The notes: generated from the sequence alone by a model not told the origin. Positions 24,680 to 35,992 are shown, counted from the first letter of the stretch. The stretch: DNA of 64,000 nt from Mycobacterium sherrisii (GCF_002102355.1 NZ_LQPT01000040.1:62001-126000); one strand, 5' to 3'. Made by a program: numbers and translations.

Positions 24680-26410
24680 TCAGCCCTTGTTGGTGATCCC
24701 CTTCGGGTTGAGGTGAGCGATGTTGCCGCTCTCGGTTCCATCGGACGGGTCGATCAAGCAGTCGATCAGGGCCGGCCGGCCGGACGCCAACGCTTCGCGA
24801 AGCGCCGCGGCAACTTCTTCGGGCGTTTCGGCGCGGTAACCCGTTCCGCCGAACGCCTTGATCATGAACTCGTGGTGCGCCTGCAGCGACGTAGGAGCCG
24901 GATCGTCCTGGGAGCCGGATGCCTCATCGCCGCGGTAGACACCGCTGTTGTTCAGGATGACCGTGACGATGGGGAGGTTGTAACGGCAGATGGTCTCCAA
25001 TTCCATTCCGCTGAAACCGAAGGCGCTGTCGCCCTCGATCGCCACCACCGGCTCACCGGTCTCCGCGGCCGCCGCGATCGCATAACCCATACCGATGCCC
25101 ATCACGCCCCACGTTCCGCTGTCCAACCGGCGCCGCGGCCGGTACATGCCGATCGTGTTGCGCGCCAGGTCTAAAGCGTTGGCCCCCTCATTGACCAGGC
25201 AGACTTGTGGGTTGTCGTGCAGCACATCGCGGATGGCCTGCAGGGCACCCAGGAATTTCATCGGGTGGGCTTCCCGTGCGGCGGCGAGGCGGTCGGTCAT
25301 CTTGGCGATGTTCTGCTTGGCCTTGCCGGACAGCTCTTCCCGCCATTGTGCCGAGGTGCTGATCTGACCGGGCTTGGACCGCTCCAGCAGCGCCTGCATC
25401 ACCGAGCCGATGTCACCGACCAGTGGGGCAGCAATCGGCTGGTTGCTGTCCATTTCGCTGGCCTCGATGTCGATCTGGATGAACTTGGCGTCGGGGTTCC
25501 ATTGCGGCGCATCGCCGTGTCCGAGCAGCCAGTTCAACCGCGCACCAACCAGCAAGACGACGTCGGCACGGCGCAGCGCCAACGACCGCGAGGTCGCCAC
25601 CGATTGCGGGTGGTCGTCGGGCAGCAGCCCTTTGGCCATCGACATCGGCAAGTACGGCGCTCCGGTGCTCTCCACGAATTCCTTGATCTGCTCGTCGGCC
25701 TGGGCGTACGCGGCGCCCTTACCGAGAACGATCAGCGGGCGCTCGGCGCCGGCGAGCAGCTCGATCGCCGCGTCCACCGACTCCACGTTCGGCAATTGCT
25801 TTGGAGCAAGATCGACCACGCGCCACAATGTTTGGGCAGCAGCCTTCGCGTCGATGACCTCGCCCAGCACGGCGGCCGGGATGTCGAGGTAGACCCCGCC
25901 GGGACGCCCCGATGCCGCGGTGCGCAACGCCCGGGCGACACCGCGGCCGATGTCCTGGGCGCGGGATACTCGGTAGGCCGCCTTCACGAAGGGACGAGCT
26001 GCCGCCAGCTGGTCCATCTCTTCGTAGTCGCCACGCTGTAGGTCGACGAGATGCCGTTCGCTCGAACCCGAAATCTGCACCATGGGAAAGCAGTTCGTGG
26101 TGGCGTTCGCCAGCGCGACGAGTCCGTTGAGAAAGCCGGGCGCCGAAACCGTCAGGCAGATCCCGGGCTTTTGAGTCAGGAAGCCGGCCGCCGCGGCGGC
26201 GTGTCCGGCAGCGCTCTCATGACGGAAGCCTATGTAGCGGATACCCGATGCCTGTGCGGTGCGCGCCAAGTCGGTAATGGGAATACCGACGAGCCCATAG
26301 ATCGTATGAACGTCGTTGAGCCGAAGCGCGTCGACCACCAAATGAATTCCATCGGTGAGACCCCCGGCATCCTGCGCGTCGGTGTCTTCGATGGTAGCCG
26401 CCGTCGTCAC
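24680..26410 (-). CDS. oxc: oxalyl-CoA decarboxylase
   Basis: A 576-residue thiamine-diphosphate enzyme converting oxalyl-CoA to formyl-CoA and CO2. It has the catalytic Glu in [10 protein letters not shown] (residue 65), [12 protein letters not shown], and the C-terminal cofactor motif [15 protein letters not shown] ... NNSGVYRG. The Glu distinguishes it from Gcl in the same island. GTG 26410 is preferred because GGAAAGG lies 6 bases upstream; a TTG two codons earlier is the alternative. The region before it holds a LysR-type dyad (26512-26528) and a GCCTGG-A-CCAGGC palindrome but no GntR-type site, so it may be under LysR control. Confidence 0.94.
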   Translation of the reverse strand: MTTAATIEDTDAQDAGGLTDGIHLVVDALRLNDVHTIYGLVGIPITDLARTAQASGIRYIGFRHESAAGHAAAAAGFLTQKPGICLTVSAPGFLNGLVALANATTNCFPMVQISGSSERHLVDLQRGDYEEMDQLAAARPFVKAAYRVSRAQDIGRGVARALRTAASGRPGGVYLDIPAAVLGEVIDAKAAAQTLWRVVDLAPKQLPNVESVDAAIELLAGAERPLIVLGKGAAYAQADEQIKEFVESTGAPYLPMSMAKGLLPDDHPQSVATSRSLALRRADVVLLVGARLNWLLGHGDAPQWNPDAKFIQIDIEASEMDSNQPIAAPLVGDIGSVMQALLERSKPGQISTSAQWREELSGKAKQNIAKMTDRLAAAREAHPMKFLGALQAIRDVLHDNPQVCLVNEGANALDLARNTIGMYRPRRRLDSGTWGVMGIGMGYAIAAAAETGEPVVAIEGDSAFGFSGMELETICRYNLPIVTVILNNSGVYRGDEASGSQDDPAPTSLQAHHEFMIKAFGGTGYRAETPEEVAAALREALASGRPALIDCLIDPSDGTESGNIAHLNPKGITNKG

Positions 26411-26473
26411 GAGCAACCTTTCCGGCAGTACATGCCTTTTTCGTATTGTGTTACTGCTCTTTACTTTTCCCTA

Positions 26474-26486
26474 GCCTGGACCAGGC
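26474..26486. promoter_or_regulatory. palindrome upstream of oxc
   Basis: GCCTGG-A-CCAGGC is a perfect 13-base palindrome 64 bases upstream of the oxc start. It could be an operator or a short hairpin in the lysR-oxc gap; the sequence does not decide. Confidence 0.4.
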
Positions 26487-26511
26487 GTCCAAGACCTAGT
26501 GGTACTCAACC

Positions 26512-26528
26512 GATAAGCGGGACTTATC
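26512..26528. promoter_or_regulatory. LysR-type binding dyad upstream of oxc
   Basis: GATAAG-N5-CTTATC is a perfect 6-base inverted repeat with 5-base spacer that fits the T-N11-A form of LysR-family sites. It is about 100 bases upstream of oxc, in the gap between the lysR and oxc genes, which point the same way. The regulator encoded at 26578-27570 is the natural candidate. Confidence 0.5.
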
Positions 26529-26577
26529 ACGGTCCGAAACCGCCCGGATTGGTCTGACACCGACCACCGCGGCGGGA

Positions 26578-27570
26578 TCAGGCCACATAGGATTCCCTCG
26601 CCGGTGCGCTCGCTGCCACCGCATCCAGATTCGGATCGAATTCACCGCCTACCTCGCGACCACCGAAACCGAACTCTTCGGGCCCCAACGGAGATCCGAC
26701 CGCGACGTTCAAGAACGCCCTGGCCGCAGACGAACCCGGCGCCGAAGCATGGATGGCTATTGAGACCTGGGTCCGTTGTTCGGGTTCGACCAAACGCAAT
26801 CCCCGCAATGCGCCGGTCACCGGCATTGCCCGAAACCAGGTGTGCGGCACGATGCCTGCCCATGCGCCCGTGGCGACGTGAGCGTACAGCGACGCCATCG
26901 AGTCGGTCTCGACCTGCGGCACCACCGTCGCGCCCACGTTTGCAAACGCGTCGTCGATGAACTGGCGGAAGCCGACTTCCGGTGCGGGTAGCGCGAGCGG
27001 CACCTGGGCCGCCTCCGACCACGTGATGGTCCCCGACGCCGGGGCAAGCTGCTTTCCCGAGGCCAGCAACACGCACTGTTCCTCGTAGAGCGGCACCAGC
27101 TCGAGACCGGAATGGTCGCGTTCGTCGAAATGTCCAATGGCGGCGTCGAGCTCGAAATTGCGAATCTGGCGCACCAATTCCGTTGTCGGCAAATGTGATC
27201 GGACTTTCACCCGGGCCAGCGGGTGTAACGAGCAAAAGGTGGCAATCGGCAGGGCCGCCGTCGTCAACACCGTGGCTCCCGCTCCCAGCCGCAACACACC
27301 CGAAATGCCGGACCGCAGCGCGGCCGCTTCGGCCACCAGGCCATCGTGCACCGCAAGCACTTTTTTCGCCCAGACCACCAGGCGCTCGCCCTCCACCGTC
27401 AGGCCCTCGAAGTTGCGCCCACGATTGATCAGCGTGACGTTGAGCTCGCGTTCGAGTTTCGCGATGGATGCCGACAACGCGGGCTGGGAGACGTAACAGG
27501 CCTCGGCCGCGCGGGCGAAGTGTCGTTCTCTTGCGACCGCGACGAAGTACTCCAGTTGACGTAGCAGCAC
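26578..27570 (-). CDS. LysR family transcriptional regulator
   Basis: A 330-residue regulator. The N-terminal helix-turn-helix (residues 2-60: MLLRQLEYFVAVARERHFARAAEACYVSQPALSASIAKLE region) is followed by a periplasmic-binding-like effector domain (about 90-300). GTG 27570 is fixed by AAGGAGGAGG four bases upstream; the upstream open frame lacks family similarity. It precedes oxc-frc2 on the same strand with a dyad in between, suggesting activation of oxalate decarboxylation. Operator site G lies in its divergent promoter with the PAS gene, so it may itself belong to the GntR regulon. Confidence 0.9.
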   Translation of the reverse strand: MLLRQLEYFVAVARERHFARAAEACYVSQPALSASIAKLERELNVTLINRGRNFEGLTVEGERLVVWAKKVLAVHDGLVAEAAALRSGISGVLRLGAGATVLTTAALPIATFCSLHPLARVKVRSHLPTTELVRQIRNFELDAAIGHFDERDHSGLELVPLYEEQCVLLASGKQLAPASGTITWSEAAQVPLALPAPEVGFRQFIDDAFANVGATVVPQVETDSMASLYAHVATGAWAGIVPHTWFRAMPVTGALRGLRLVEPEQRTQVSIAIHASAPGSSAARAFLNVAVGSPLGPEEFGFGGREVGGEFDPNLDAVAASAPARESYVA

Positions 27571-27629
27571 CGGGCCTCCTCCTTGCCTGCCAACCGCGCC
27601 GAAAGCCCCCACATTCACGAATTCGGGAC

Positions 27630-27644
27630 TGTATGCAGTATGCA
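27630..27644. promoter_or_regulatory. GntR-type operator candidate, site G (lysR / PAS gene)
   Basis: TGTATGC-A-GTATGCA matches the consensus at every position. A further half-copy (TTATGCAGTAG) follows directly. It lies 60 bases from the lysR start and 82 bases from the PAS gene start, in a divergent promoter. Confidence 0.68.
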
Positions 27645-27725
27645 TTATGCAGTAGACTAGCAGTTGTTAGTGTTCCATTCACGTCGGCCGGGACTAACGT
27701 CGGCAGGATCACAGAAAGGGAGAAA

Positions 27726-28223
27726 GTGAACAGCCCAGACGCAGGCCACGTAGGTGGAAACGCTCACACCGCCGACATCACCGAGGAGTGGATCGCCACG
27801 GCGGTGGTGAGGGCGACACCCGAAGCGGTCGTCGTGTGTGACGCCGAGGGCGTCATTCGACTCTGGAACGACGGCGCGCAGCGCATGTTCGGCTACTCAG
27901 CGGATGAGGCGCTCGGACAAAACCTGGACATCATCATCCCGGAAAAGCTGCGTAAGCGGCACTGGGACGGCTACCACAAGACGATGGCCACCGGGCAGAC
28001 CCGTTACGGCGATCAGCTGTTGAGCGTGCCGGCCACCCATCGGGACGGTCATCGGCTCTCGATCGAGTTCAGCGTCGCCCTCTTGCAGCAGGACGGCCGC
28101 ATCGTCGGCATTTCCGCGATCATGCGTGAGGTGACCGAACGCCGCAACGAGGAGCGGGCGCTGCGCGCGCGGCTCGCCGATGTCGAGGCGCGGCTCGCCG
28201 AGCTGGAGGGCGCCGCCAGCTGA
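27726..28223 (+). CDS. single PAS-domain protein with C-terminal coiled coil
   Basis: A 165-residue soluble protein. A PAS domain covers about residues 20-130 (PEAVVVCDAEGVIRLWNDGA, RMFGYSADEALGQNLDIIIP, and the PAC-like IVGISAIMREVTERRNEE). A short Arg/Glu/Ala/Leu coiled coil follows, which probably mediates dimerisation. There is no kinase, cyclase or DNA-binding output domain, so it must act through a partner or as a ligand or redox sensor. GTG 27726 is chosen because AAGGGAGAA precedes it. It diverges from lysR over operator G. No heme or flavin residue can be assigned with confidence. Confidence 0.8.
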   Translation: MNSPDAGHVGGNAHTADITEEWIATAVVRATPEAVVVCDAEGVIRLWNDGAQRMFGYSADEALGQNLDIIIPEKLRKRHWDGYHKTMATGQTRYGDQLLSVPATHRDGHRLSIEFSVALLQQDGRIVGISAIMREVTERRNEERALRARLADVEARLAELEGAAS

Positions 28224-28269
28224 GCCGGGCGACCGTACCGGGGTTCTGTTCACCCTCTACGGTGTTGCC

Positions 28270-29019
28270 ATGAGCGACGACATCCTGCTGATCGACACCG
28301 AAGAGCGGGTGCGCACCCTGACGCTCAACCGACCGCAGGCGCGCAACGCCCTGTCCTCGGCGTTACGGGACCGGTTCTTTGCGGCACTGGCCGACGCCGA
28401 AACCGATGACGGCGTCGACGTCGTCATCGTGACCGGCGCGGACCCGGTGTTCTGCGCTGGGCTCGACCTCAAAGAGTTGGGCGGCCAGGCGACGCTGCCG
28501 GACATCTCCCCGCGCTGGCCGGCGATGACCAAGCCGGTGATCGGCGCGGTCAACGGTGCCGCGGTCACCGGCGGGCTGGAGCTGGTTTTGTACTGCGACA
28601 TCGTCATTGCCTCCGAGCAGGCCCGCTTCGCCGACACCCACGCCCGCGTGGGCCTGCTGCCCACCTGGGGCCTGTCGGTGCGGCTGCCGCAGAAGGTGGG
28701 CGTCGGGCTGGCCCGGCGGATGAGCATGACCGGTGATTACCTGTCGGCCGCCGACGCGCTGCGCGCGGGTCTGGTGACCGAGGTGGTGGCACACGACGAA
28801 CTGCTGCCCACCGCACGCCAGGTGGCCGCCTCCATCGTCGGCAACAACCAGGCCGCGGTGCGGGCGCTGCTGGCCTCCTACCACCGCATCGACGAATCGC
28901 AGACCAGCCAGGGGCTGTGGCTGGAGGCGACCGCGGCCCGGCAATTCCGCACCACCGGCGATGACATCGCCGCGAATCGGGAAGCGGTATTGCAACGCGG
29001 GCGGGCTCAAGTCCGTTAG
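28270..29019 (+). CDS. enoyl-CoA hydratase/isomerase family protein
   Basis: A 249-residue crotonase-fold protein. The oxyanion-hole segments are present (FCAGLDLKELGG and NGAAVTGGLELVLYCD), the latter with the first catalytic Glu. The second catalytic Glu expected in the following PE-x-LG segment is missing: the sequence reads DTHARVGLLPTWGLSVRLP. It may therefore be an isomerase, thioesterase-like or other crotonase rather than a classical hydratase. ATG 28270 begins MSDDILLIDTEERV. It lies 46 bases after the PAS gene and may share its transcript. A role in the oxalate pathway is not evident. Confidence 0.85.
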   Translation: MSDDILLIDTEERVRTLTLNRPQARNALSSALRDRFFAALADAETDDGVDVVIVTGADPVFCAGLDLKELGGQATLPDISPRWPAMTKPVIGAVNGAAVTGGLELVLYCDIVIASEQARFADTHARVGLLPTWGLSVRLPQKVGVGLARRMSMTGDYLSAADALRAGLVTEVVAHDELLPTARQVAASIVGNNQAAVRALLASYHRIDESQTSQGLWLEATAARQFRTTGDDIAANREAVLQRGRAQVR

Positions 29020-29208
29020 CGCGTTCGGCGGCGACGCAATTCGTCGTCCATAAGACGGCCGCGCCCAAATGGCTGGCGTGCACCACGCTGTTATTGATTC
29101 CGAGGCCGTCGACCCGCGTCGAGAAAGAACTTTTTATCGCCAGCAACCGCCATAGCCAATACGATCCCCCTAACGAGCCGAAACCATTTGCGCACGGCAG
29201 GAGGAACG

Positions 29209-29802
29209 ATGCGGGGTGTCGTCGGCCTCAGCAGGCGGGTAATCGGCGCCCTGCTCCTGGTCATGGCGGTTTCGCTCGCCGTCAGGCCGCACGCGGGGGC
29301 GCAGCCGCCACCACCATTTCCCAATCTCGACGGTTTCACCGCGGTGCCCGTCGACGGGTATATCACGACATCACTTCCCGGGTCACTTCCCCGCAACTCG
29401 CCCCGAATTAATTTCTCCACCCCGAACTCGGTGGTGTGCGACTTCTACGGTGGGCCGGCACCCGTCCCGCGGCCCTCGCAAGACATTAAGTGCAATGGCG
29501 AAGTTCCCGGAATAGACGACATTCCCTTTCCCGGTGGTGCCCATCCGCGACCCGGCGACTGCGTGGAGGGGTCGGTGAATTTCAAGGGGCCAGGCTACGA
29601 ATTGAGCCGAATGACCTACGGCGGTTGCGGCGGCAATCCGGCCGCGCTGCCCTACACCGCCAAGACGCTGAACGTCGGCCAGAAACTGTCCTACCTCAAC
29701 GTGACCTGCGCGGTGGGCGCCGACAACGTGCTCGCCTGCCTGGACGCCACTAGCGGGGATCACGGATTCGTCTTGCAATCCGGCGGGAGTTGGGCCTTCT
29801 AG
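29209..29802 (+). CDS. putative secreted protein of unknown function
   Basis: A 197-residue protein with a Sec signal peptide (residues 1 to about 30: Arg-containing start, hydrophobic GALLLVMAVSLAV, cleavage likely after HAGAQ). The mature part is Pro/Gly-rich and has six cysteines (for example VVCDFYGG, IKCNGE, GDCVEG, YGGCGG, VTCAVG, LACLDA), which suggests disulfides in the envelope. AGGAGG lies 4 bases before ATG 29209. I do not recognise a domain. It is convergent with nrnA (6 bases between stops). Confidence 0.7.
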   Translation: MRGVVGLSRRVIGALLLVMAVSLAVRPHAGAQPPPPFPNLDGFTAVPVDGYITTSLPGSLPRNSPRINFSTPNSVVCDFYGGPAPVPRPSQDIKCNGEVPGIDDIPFPGGAHPRPGDCVEGSVNFKGPGYELSRMTYGGCGGNPAALPYTAKTLNVGQKLSYLNVTCAVGADNVLACLDATSGDHGFVLQSGGSWAF

Positions 29803-29808
29803 GCAGCG

Positions 29809-31297
<1,489 letters not shown>

Positions 31298-31364
31298 TCC
31301 GAATCACCGCCTTCCTCATCGCTTCGTCCCGTGCGCGGGTGGTGCGTCACTGCAGTGTCGGCCG

Positions 31365-34193
31365 TTAGGTGCGCGCTTTCTCGACCAGCTCGAACGACTC
31401 GATGATGTCGCCCTCCTTGATGTCGGAGTAGGTCAGCGTCATACCGCATTCGTAGCCCTCGCGGACCTCGGTGACGTCGTCCTTCTCCCGGCGCAGGGAG
31501 GAAATCGTCAGGTTGTCGGCAACCACGATGTTGTCGCGCAGCAGCCGGGCCTTGGCGTTGCGCCGCACGATGCCCGAGGTGATCAGGCAACCGGCGATGA
31601 TGCCGACCTTGGAGGACCGGAAGATCGCCCGAATCTCGGCGCGACCCAGCTGGTCCTCCTCGTAGATCGGCTTGAGCATGCCGCGCAGGGCCTTCTCGAT
31701 CTCGTCGATCGCCTGGTAGATCACCGAGTAGTACCGGATGTCCACGCCCTCGCGGTTGGCCAGCTCCGTCGCCTTCCCTTCGGCACGCACGTTGAAGCCG
31801 ATGATCACCGCGTCCGACGCCGACGCCAGGTTCACGTTGGTCTCGGTGATGCCACCGACACCGCGGTCGATGACACGCAACTGCACCTCGTCGTCGATCT
31901 CGATGCCCAGCAACGCCTCTTCCAGGGCCTCGACCGTACCGGCGTTGTCGCCCTTGAGGATCAGGTTCAGCTGGCTGGTTTCCTTCAGCGCGGCATCCAG
32001 ATCGTCCAGGCTGATCCGCTTGCGCGACCGCGCGGCCAGCGCGTTGCGCTTGCGGGCGCTGCGCCGGTCGGCGATCTGGCGGGCGATGCGGTCCTCGTCC
32101 ACCACGAGCAGGTTGTCACCGGCGCCGGGCACCGAGGTGAAACCGATGACCTGCACCGGCCGCGACGGCAGCGCCTCGTGCACGTCGTCGCCGTGCTCGT
32201 CGACCATGCGGCGCACCCGGCCGTAGGCATCGCCGGCGACGATCGAGTCGCCGACCCGCAGCGTGCCGCGCTGGATCAGCACGGTGGCCACCGGTCCGCG
32301 ACCGCGGTCCAGGTGTGCCTCGATCGCGACACCCTGGGCCTCCATGTCGGGGTTGGCCCGCAGGTCCAGCGCCGCGTCGGCGGTCAGCAGCACCGCTTCC
32401 TCCAGCGCCTCGATGTTGGTGCCCTGCTTGGCCGAAATGTCGACGAACATGGTGTCGCCGCCGAATTCCTCGGGGATCAAACCGAATTCGGTGAGCTGCC
32501 CGCGGATCTTCTGCGGATCGGCGCCCTCTTTGTCGATCTTGTTGACCGCCACCACGATCGGCACGTCGGCCGCCTGGGCGTGGTTGATCGCCTCCACCGT
32601 CTGCGGCATCACGCCGTCGTCGGCGGCGACCACCAGAATCGCGATGTCGGTGGCCTTGGCACCGCGGGCACGCATGGCGGTGAACGCCTCGTGACCGGGG
32701 GTGTCGATGAAGGTGATCAGCCGCTCGCTGCCCTCGAAATCGACCGCGACCTGGTAGGCACCGATGTGCTGGGTGATGCCGCCGGCCTCGCCCTCGCGGA
32801 CGCTGGCGTTGCGGATGGTGTCCAGCAGCCGGGTTTTACCGTGGTCGACGTGACCCATCACGGTCACCACCGGCGGCCGGGTCTGCAGGTCTTCCTCGCC
32901 GCCCTCGTCTTCGCCGTAGGTCAGGTCGAAGGACTCCAGCAGCTCGCGGTCCTCATCCTCGGGGCTGACGACCTGGACGACGTAATTCATCTCGCTGCCC
33001 AGCAGTTCAAGCGTCTCGTCACCGACCGACTGGGTTGCCGTCACCATCTCGCCGAGGTTGAACAGCGCCTGCACCAGCGACGCCGGGTTGGCGTTGATCT
33101 TGTCGGCGAAGTCGGACAGCGACGCGCCGCGGGCCAGCCGGATGGTCTCGCCGTTGCCGTGCGGCAACCGCACCCCGCCGACAACCGGAGCCTGCATGTT
33201 TTCGTACTCGGCGCGCTTCGCCCGCTTCGACTTGCGGCCACGCCGGGGTGCGCCGCCGGGACGGCCGAACGCGCCGGCGGCACCGCCACGCTGCCCGGGA
33301 CGGCCACCACCGCCGCCGCCACCGGGACGGCCGTGGAAACCACCACCGCCGCCGGGCGCGGCACCGACGCCGCCGCCACCGCGGTAGTTACCGCCCCCGC
33401 CGCCGCCGGGGCCGCCGGGACGGCCCCCACCGGGACGGCCTCCACCGCCACCGCCCGGCCGGGCCGGGCGGAACTGGCCGCCGGCTCCACCGGGGCGCGG
33501 TGGCATGTTGCCCGGCGAGGCGCCACCGGGGCGCGGTGCCCCGGGGCGGGGCGCGCCGGGGCGCGGTGCCTGCGGCCGCGGGATGGGCCGGTCGACGGGC
33601 TGCGCCGAGGAGAACGGGTTGTTGCCGACGCGCGGGGTGCGCGCCGCGGGCCGCGGGATCGGGCCGGGTCGCGGGCCGGGAGTGGCACCGGGCGGCTGCT
33701 GCTGTCCGGGCGCCTGACCGGGGGTCGGCGGTTTCGCCTGACCCGGCGCCGGCGCGGCGGGCCGTCCGGGCGTCGGGGCCGGTCGGCGCGGTGCCGGCGC
33801 CGGCGCCGCGGGTGTCTGGGTCCCCGCAGCCGGAGACGCCGACGCGGCCGCACCGCCTCTTACGGCGCTGACGGAGTTGTCGGACTTGACGGCGCTGCCG
33901 GCGCCGTCGGCGGGCTTCGCGGGGGCGCTGGCCGCCGCGCCGTTGCCGGACGGCTGCTGGATCGCCTTGTCCAGAGCCCTGTCGAGGGATTTGTCGGGGC
34001 TCTTCGCGGCGCCCTTGGCGGCCGCGGGCTTGCCCCCGCCGAACGACTCGCGCAGCCGGCGAGCCACCGGCGCTTCGACGGTCGAGGATGCTGATTTGAC
34101 GAATTCGCCCTGTTCATTCAGCCGGGCGAGAACTTCCTTGCTGGTAACACCGAGTTCCTTGGCTAACTCGTGTACGCGGGCCTTACCTGCCAC
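31365..34193 (-). CDS. infB: translation initiation factor IF-2
   Basis: A 942-residue GTPase that delivers initiator tRNA to the ribosome. An N-terminal IF2 domain ([22 protein letters not shown]) is followed by a long Ala/Pro then Gly/Arg/Pro-rich linker (about residues 55-320). The G domain follows with GHVDHGKT (about 445), DTPGHEAF (about 495) and NKID (about 548), then the C-terminal domains. It is slightly longer than the M. tuberculosis protein because of the linker. The linker's G/C-rich repeats produce long misleading open frames on the other strand. Confidence 0.97.
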   Translation of the reverse strand: MAGKARVHELAKELGVTSKEVLARLNEQGEFVKSASSTVEAPVARRLRESFGGGKPAAAKGAAKSPDKSLDRALDKAIQQPSGNGAAASAPAKPADGAGSAVKSDNSVSAVRGGAAASASPAAGTQTPAAPAPAPRRPAPTPGRPAAPAPGQAKPPTPGQAPGQQQPPGATPGPRPGPIPRPAARTPRVGNNPFSSAQPVDRPIPRPQAPRPGAPRPGAPRPGGASPGNMPPRPGGAGGQFRPARPGGGGGGRPGGGRPGGPGGGGGGNYRGGGGVGAAPGGGGGFHGRPGGGGGGGRPGQRGGAAGAFGRPGGAPRRGRKSKRAKRAEYENMQAPVVGGVRLPHGNGETIRLARGASLSDFADKINANPASLVQALFNLGEMVTATQSVGDETLELLGSEMNYVVQVVSPEDEDRELLESFDLTYGEDEGGEEDLQTRPPVVTVMGHVDHGKTRLLDTIRNASVREGEAGGITQHIGAYQVAVDFEGSERLITFIDTPGHEAFTAMRARGAKATDIAILVVAADDGVMPQTVEAINHAQAADVPIVVAVNKIDKEGADPQKIRGQLTEFGLIPEEFGGDTMFVDISAKQGTNIEALEEAVLLTADAALDLRANPDMEAQGVAIEAHLDRGRGPVATVLIQRGTLRVGDSIVAGDAYGRVRRMVDEHGDDVHEALPSRPVQVIGFTSVPGAGDNLLVVDEDRIARQIADRRSARKRNALAARSRKRISLDDLDAALKETSQLNLILKGDNAGTVEALEEALLGIEIDDEVQLRVIDRGVGGITETNVNLASASDAVIIGFNVRAEGKATELANREGVDIRYYSVIYQAIDEIEKALRGMLKPIYEEDQLGRAEIRAIFRSSKVGIIAGCLITSGIVRRNAKARLLRDNIVVADNLTISSLRREKDDVTEVREGYECGMTLTYSDIKEGDIIESFELVEKART

Positions 34194-34267
34194 TACTTCT
34201 CCTGTCTGAGAGGCGACAGTCGTGGGGCCGCGCCTCGGGTGCTAGCTGTAACGCATGGGGGTGGGAG

Positions 34268-34651
34268 TCATCGGGACTTCACGGTGTGCTCATGTTCTTT
34301 GCTACCTGTTCTGTTGCCGAGCGAGTCGAGCGCTTCCACGTGATCGAGCAACGCGGACGTGTCCGGAGGACGGTCGATGCGCAACGCTTTGGTGAAAGCC
34401 CGCCGCCGAATCGCCTCGTGTACGCACCGCGGCGCGGGATGCAACCAGGCACCCCGCCCCGGCAGACTCGTCGCTGTGTCAACGATTACGGCGTAATCGC
34501 CGTTCCCACTGGGCACAGCTACCACTCGGAACAATTCGGTGGCCAGCTCTCGCTTCCGGCACCCGACACACGTCCGCACAGGTCCACGGGGTTTATCCGG
34601 GTGACCGTGCGCCCATGTGGCCCGGGGGGCCGAAGGCTCGCGCTGGATCAC
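34268..34651 (-). CDS. ylxR: YlxR/RnpM family RNA-binding protein
   Basis: A 127-residue DUF448 protein with the RTCVGCRKR motif and [22 protein letters not shown], which define the family. Members bind RNA and are reported to modulate RNase P or transcription. It sits between nusA and infB as in most bacteria. The GTG start at 34651 gives about 25 residues before the core; a shorter start nearer VRTCVGC is possible. Confidence 0.85.
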   Translation of the reverse strand: MIQREPSAPRATWAHGHPDKPRGPVRTCVGCRKRELATELFRVVAVPSGNGDYAVIVDTATSLPGRGAWLHPAPRCVHEAIRRRAFTKALRIDRPPDTSALLDHVEALDSLGNRTGSKEHEHTVKSR

Positions 34652-34806
34652 GGCTCAGTCTAGCGTCACCGAACCGATCGTCAGAACCACCCGCGGGTGC
34701 CTGGTCGCGCCCGGACCCGACGGTGCGCGCCGGCTCGTCCTGCCGTGCCCGGCCGTTGCCACGCAAATCGGCGTCGCCAACATCGAACGCGCACCGACGA
34801 TGTGGG

Positions 34807-35862
34807 TCAGTGGTCGTGCGCCATCGGCTGGCTGGCCCCGTGTTCCGGACGGCCGTGGGGCTGTTCGCCGGCCGTGGCCGGCGAATCGCCGCGGATGTCG
34901 ATGCGCCAGCCGGTGAGCCGGGCCGCCAGCCGCGCGTTCTGCCCCTCCTTGCCGATGGCCAGTGACAGCTGGAAGTCGGGCACCACCACCCGGGCGGCGC
35001 GGGCGGTCTGGTCGATCACCGACACCGACACCACCTTCGCCGGCGACAGGGCGTTGGCAACGAAACGGGCCGGGTCCTCGTCGTAGTCGATGATGTCGAT
35101 CTTCTCCCCGGACAGCTCGCTCATCACGTTGCGGACCCGCTGCCCCATCGGGCCGATGCAGGCGCCCTTGGCGTTGAGTCCGGGCACCCGGGAGGTCACC
35201 GCGATTTTGGAGCGGTGGCCGGCCTCCCTGGCCACCGCGACGATCTCGACCGACCCGTCGGCGATCTCGGGCACCTCCAGCGAGAACAGCTTGCGGACCA
35301 GGTTGGGGTGGGTGCGTGACAGCGTGATCACGGGCTCGCGCGCGCCGCGGGTCACACCGACCACGTAGCAGCGCACCCGATTGCCGTGCTCATAGGTCTC
35401 GCCGGGAACCTGCTCGGCCACCGGGATGACGCCCTCGGAGGCCTTGGTCTCGGTGCCCATCCGGACGACGACCAGACCGCGGGCGTTCGCGCGGCTGTCC
35501 CGCTGGATCACGCCGGCAACGATCTCCCCCTCGCGGGTGGAGAACTCGCCGTAGGTGCGCTCGTTCTCGGCGTCGCGGAAGCGCTGCAACATCACCTGGC
35601 GTGCAGTGGTCGCGGCAATGCGGCCGAAACCCTCGGGGGTGTCATCCCATTCGCTGATGACGTTGCCGTCCTCGTCGACCTCGCGGGCGATCACGGCCAC
35701 GACCCCGGTTTTGCGGTCGATCTCGATCCGCGCGTCGGCCTGGTGACCCTCGGTGTGCCGGTACGCGGTCAACAGGGCCGACTTGATCGTTTCGAGCAGT
35801 TCGTTGACCGAGATGCCCCGATCCACCTCGATGGCGTGCAACGCGGCCATGTCGATGTTCAT
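34807..35862 (-). CDS. nusA: transcription termination/antitermination protein NusA
   Basis: A 351-residue NusA with an N-terminal RNA polymerase-binding domain ([17 protein letters not shown]), an S1 domain (about residues 105-180) and two KH domains (about 185-330, with [26 protein letters not shown]). It lacks the acidic C-terminal repeats of E. coli NusA, as is normal in actinobacteria. ATG 35862 has AAGGAG in front, within a repeat-like leader. Confidence 0.95.
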   Translation of the reverse strand: MNIDMAALHAIEVDRGISVNELLETIKSALLTAYRHTEGHQADARIEIDRKTGVVAVIAREVDEDGNVISEWDDTPEGFGRIAATTARQVMLQRFRDAENERTYGEFSTREGEIVAGVIQRDSRANARGLVVVRMGTETKASEGVIPVAEQVPGETYEHGNRVRCYVVGVTRGAREPVITLSRTHPNLVRKLFSLEVPEIADGSVEIVAVAREAGHRSKIAVTSRVPGLNAKGACIGPMGQRVRNVMSELSGEKIDIIDYDEDPARFVANALSPAKVVSVSVIDQTARAARVVVPDFQLSLAIGKEGQNARLAARLTGWRIDIRGDSPATAGEQPHGRPEHGASQPMAHDH

Positions 35863-35866
35863 CAGC

Positions 35867-35904
35867 GCCGCTCCTTTCCCCCGCAAGCGGGAGGTGCCCC
35901 CATA
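35867..35904 (-). repeat. repeat-like leader with hairpin before nusA
   Basis: On the minus strand the nusA leader reads GGGGGCACC, then CCCGC-TT-GCGGG, then AAGGAGCGGCGC before the start codon. The hairpin arms are 35880-35884 and 35887-35891. The AAGGAGCGGCGC ribosome-binding block is shared with the MIRU units before the GNAT gene, so this looks like a dispersed mycobacterial intergenic element. Confidence 0.4.
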
Positions 35905-35992
35905 TCGCCCCCCGCGTGGCCCCCCAGGTCGCTACGTATCCCCCGTCGCGTCGCGGCGGAGGCTGCCCCCACCACGTCGACCCCGGCGCGGG

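Noticed and set aside
24713-26041. Plus-strand open frames opposite oxc and frc2
   Set aside because: They mirror strongly supported enzymes and lack ribosome-binding sites or recognisable domains.
33240-33900. Repeat-rich G/C tract in infB as a possible mobile or minisatellite element
   Set aside because: It encodes the normal Gly/Arg/Pro linker of mycobacterial IF-2.
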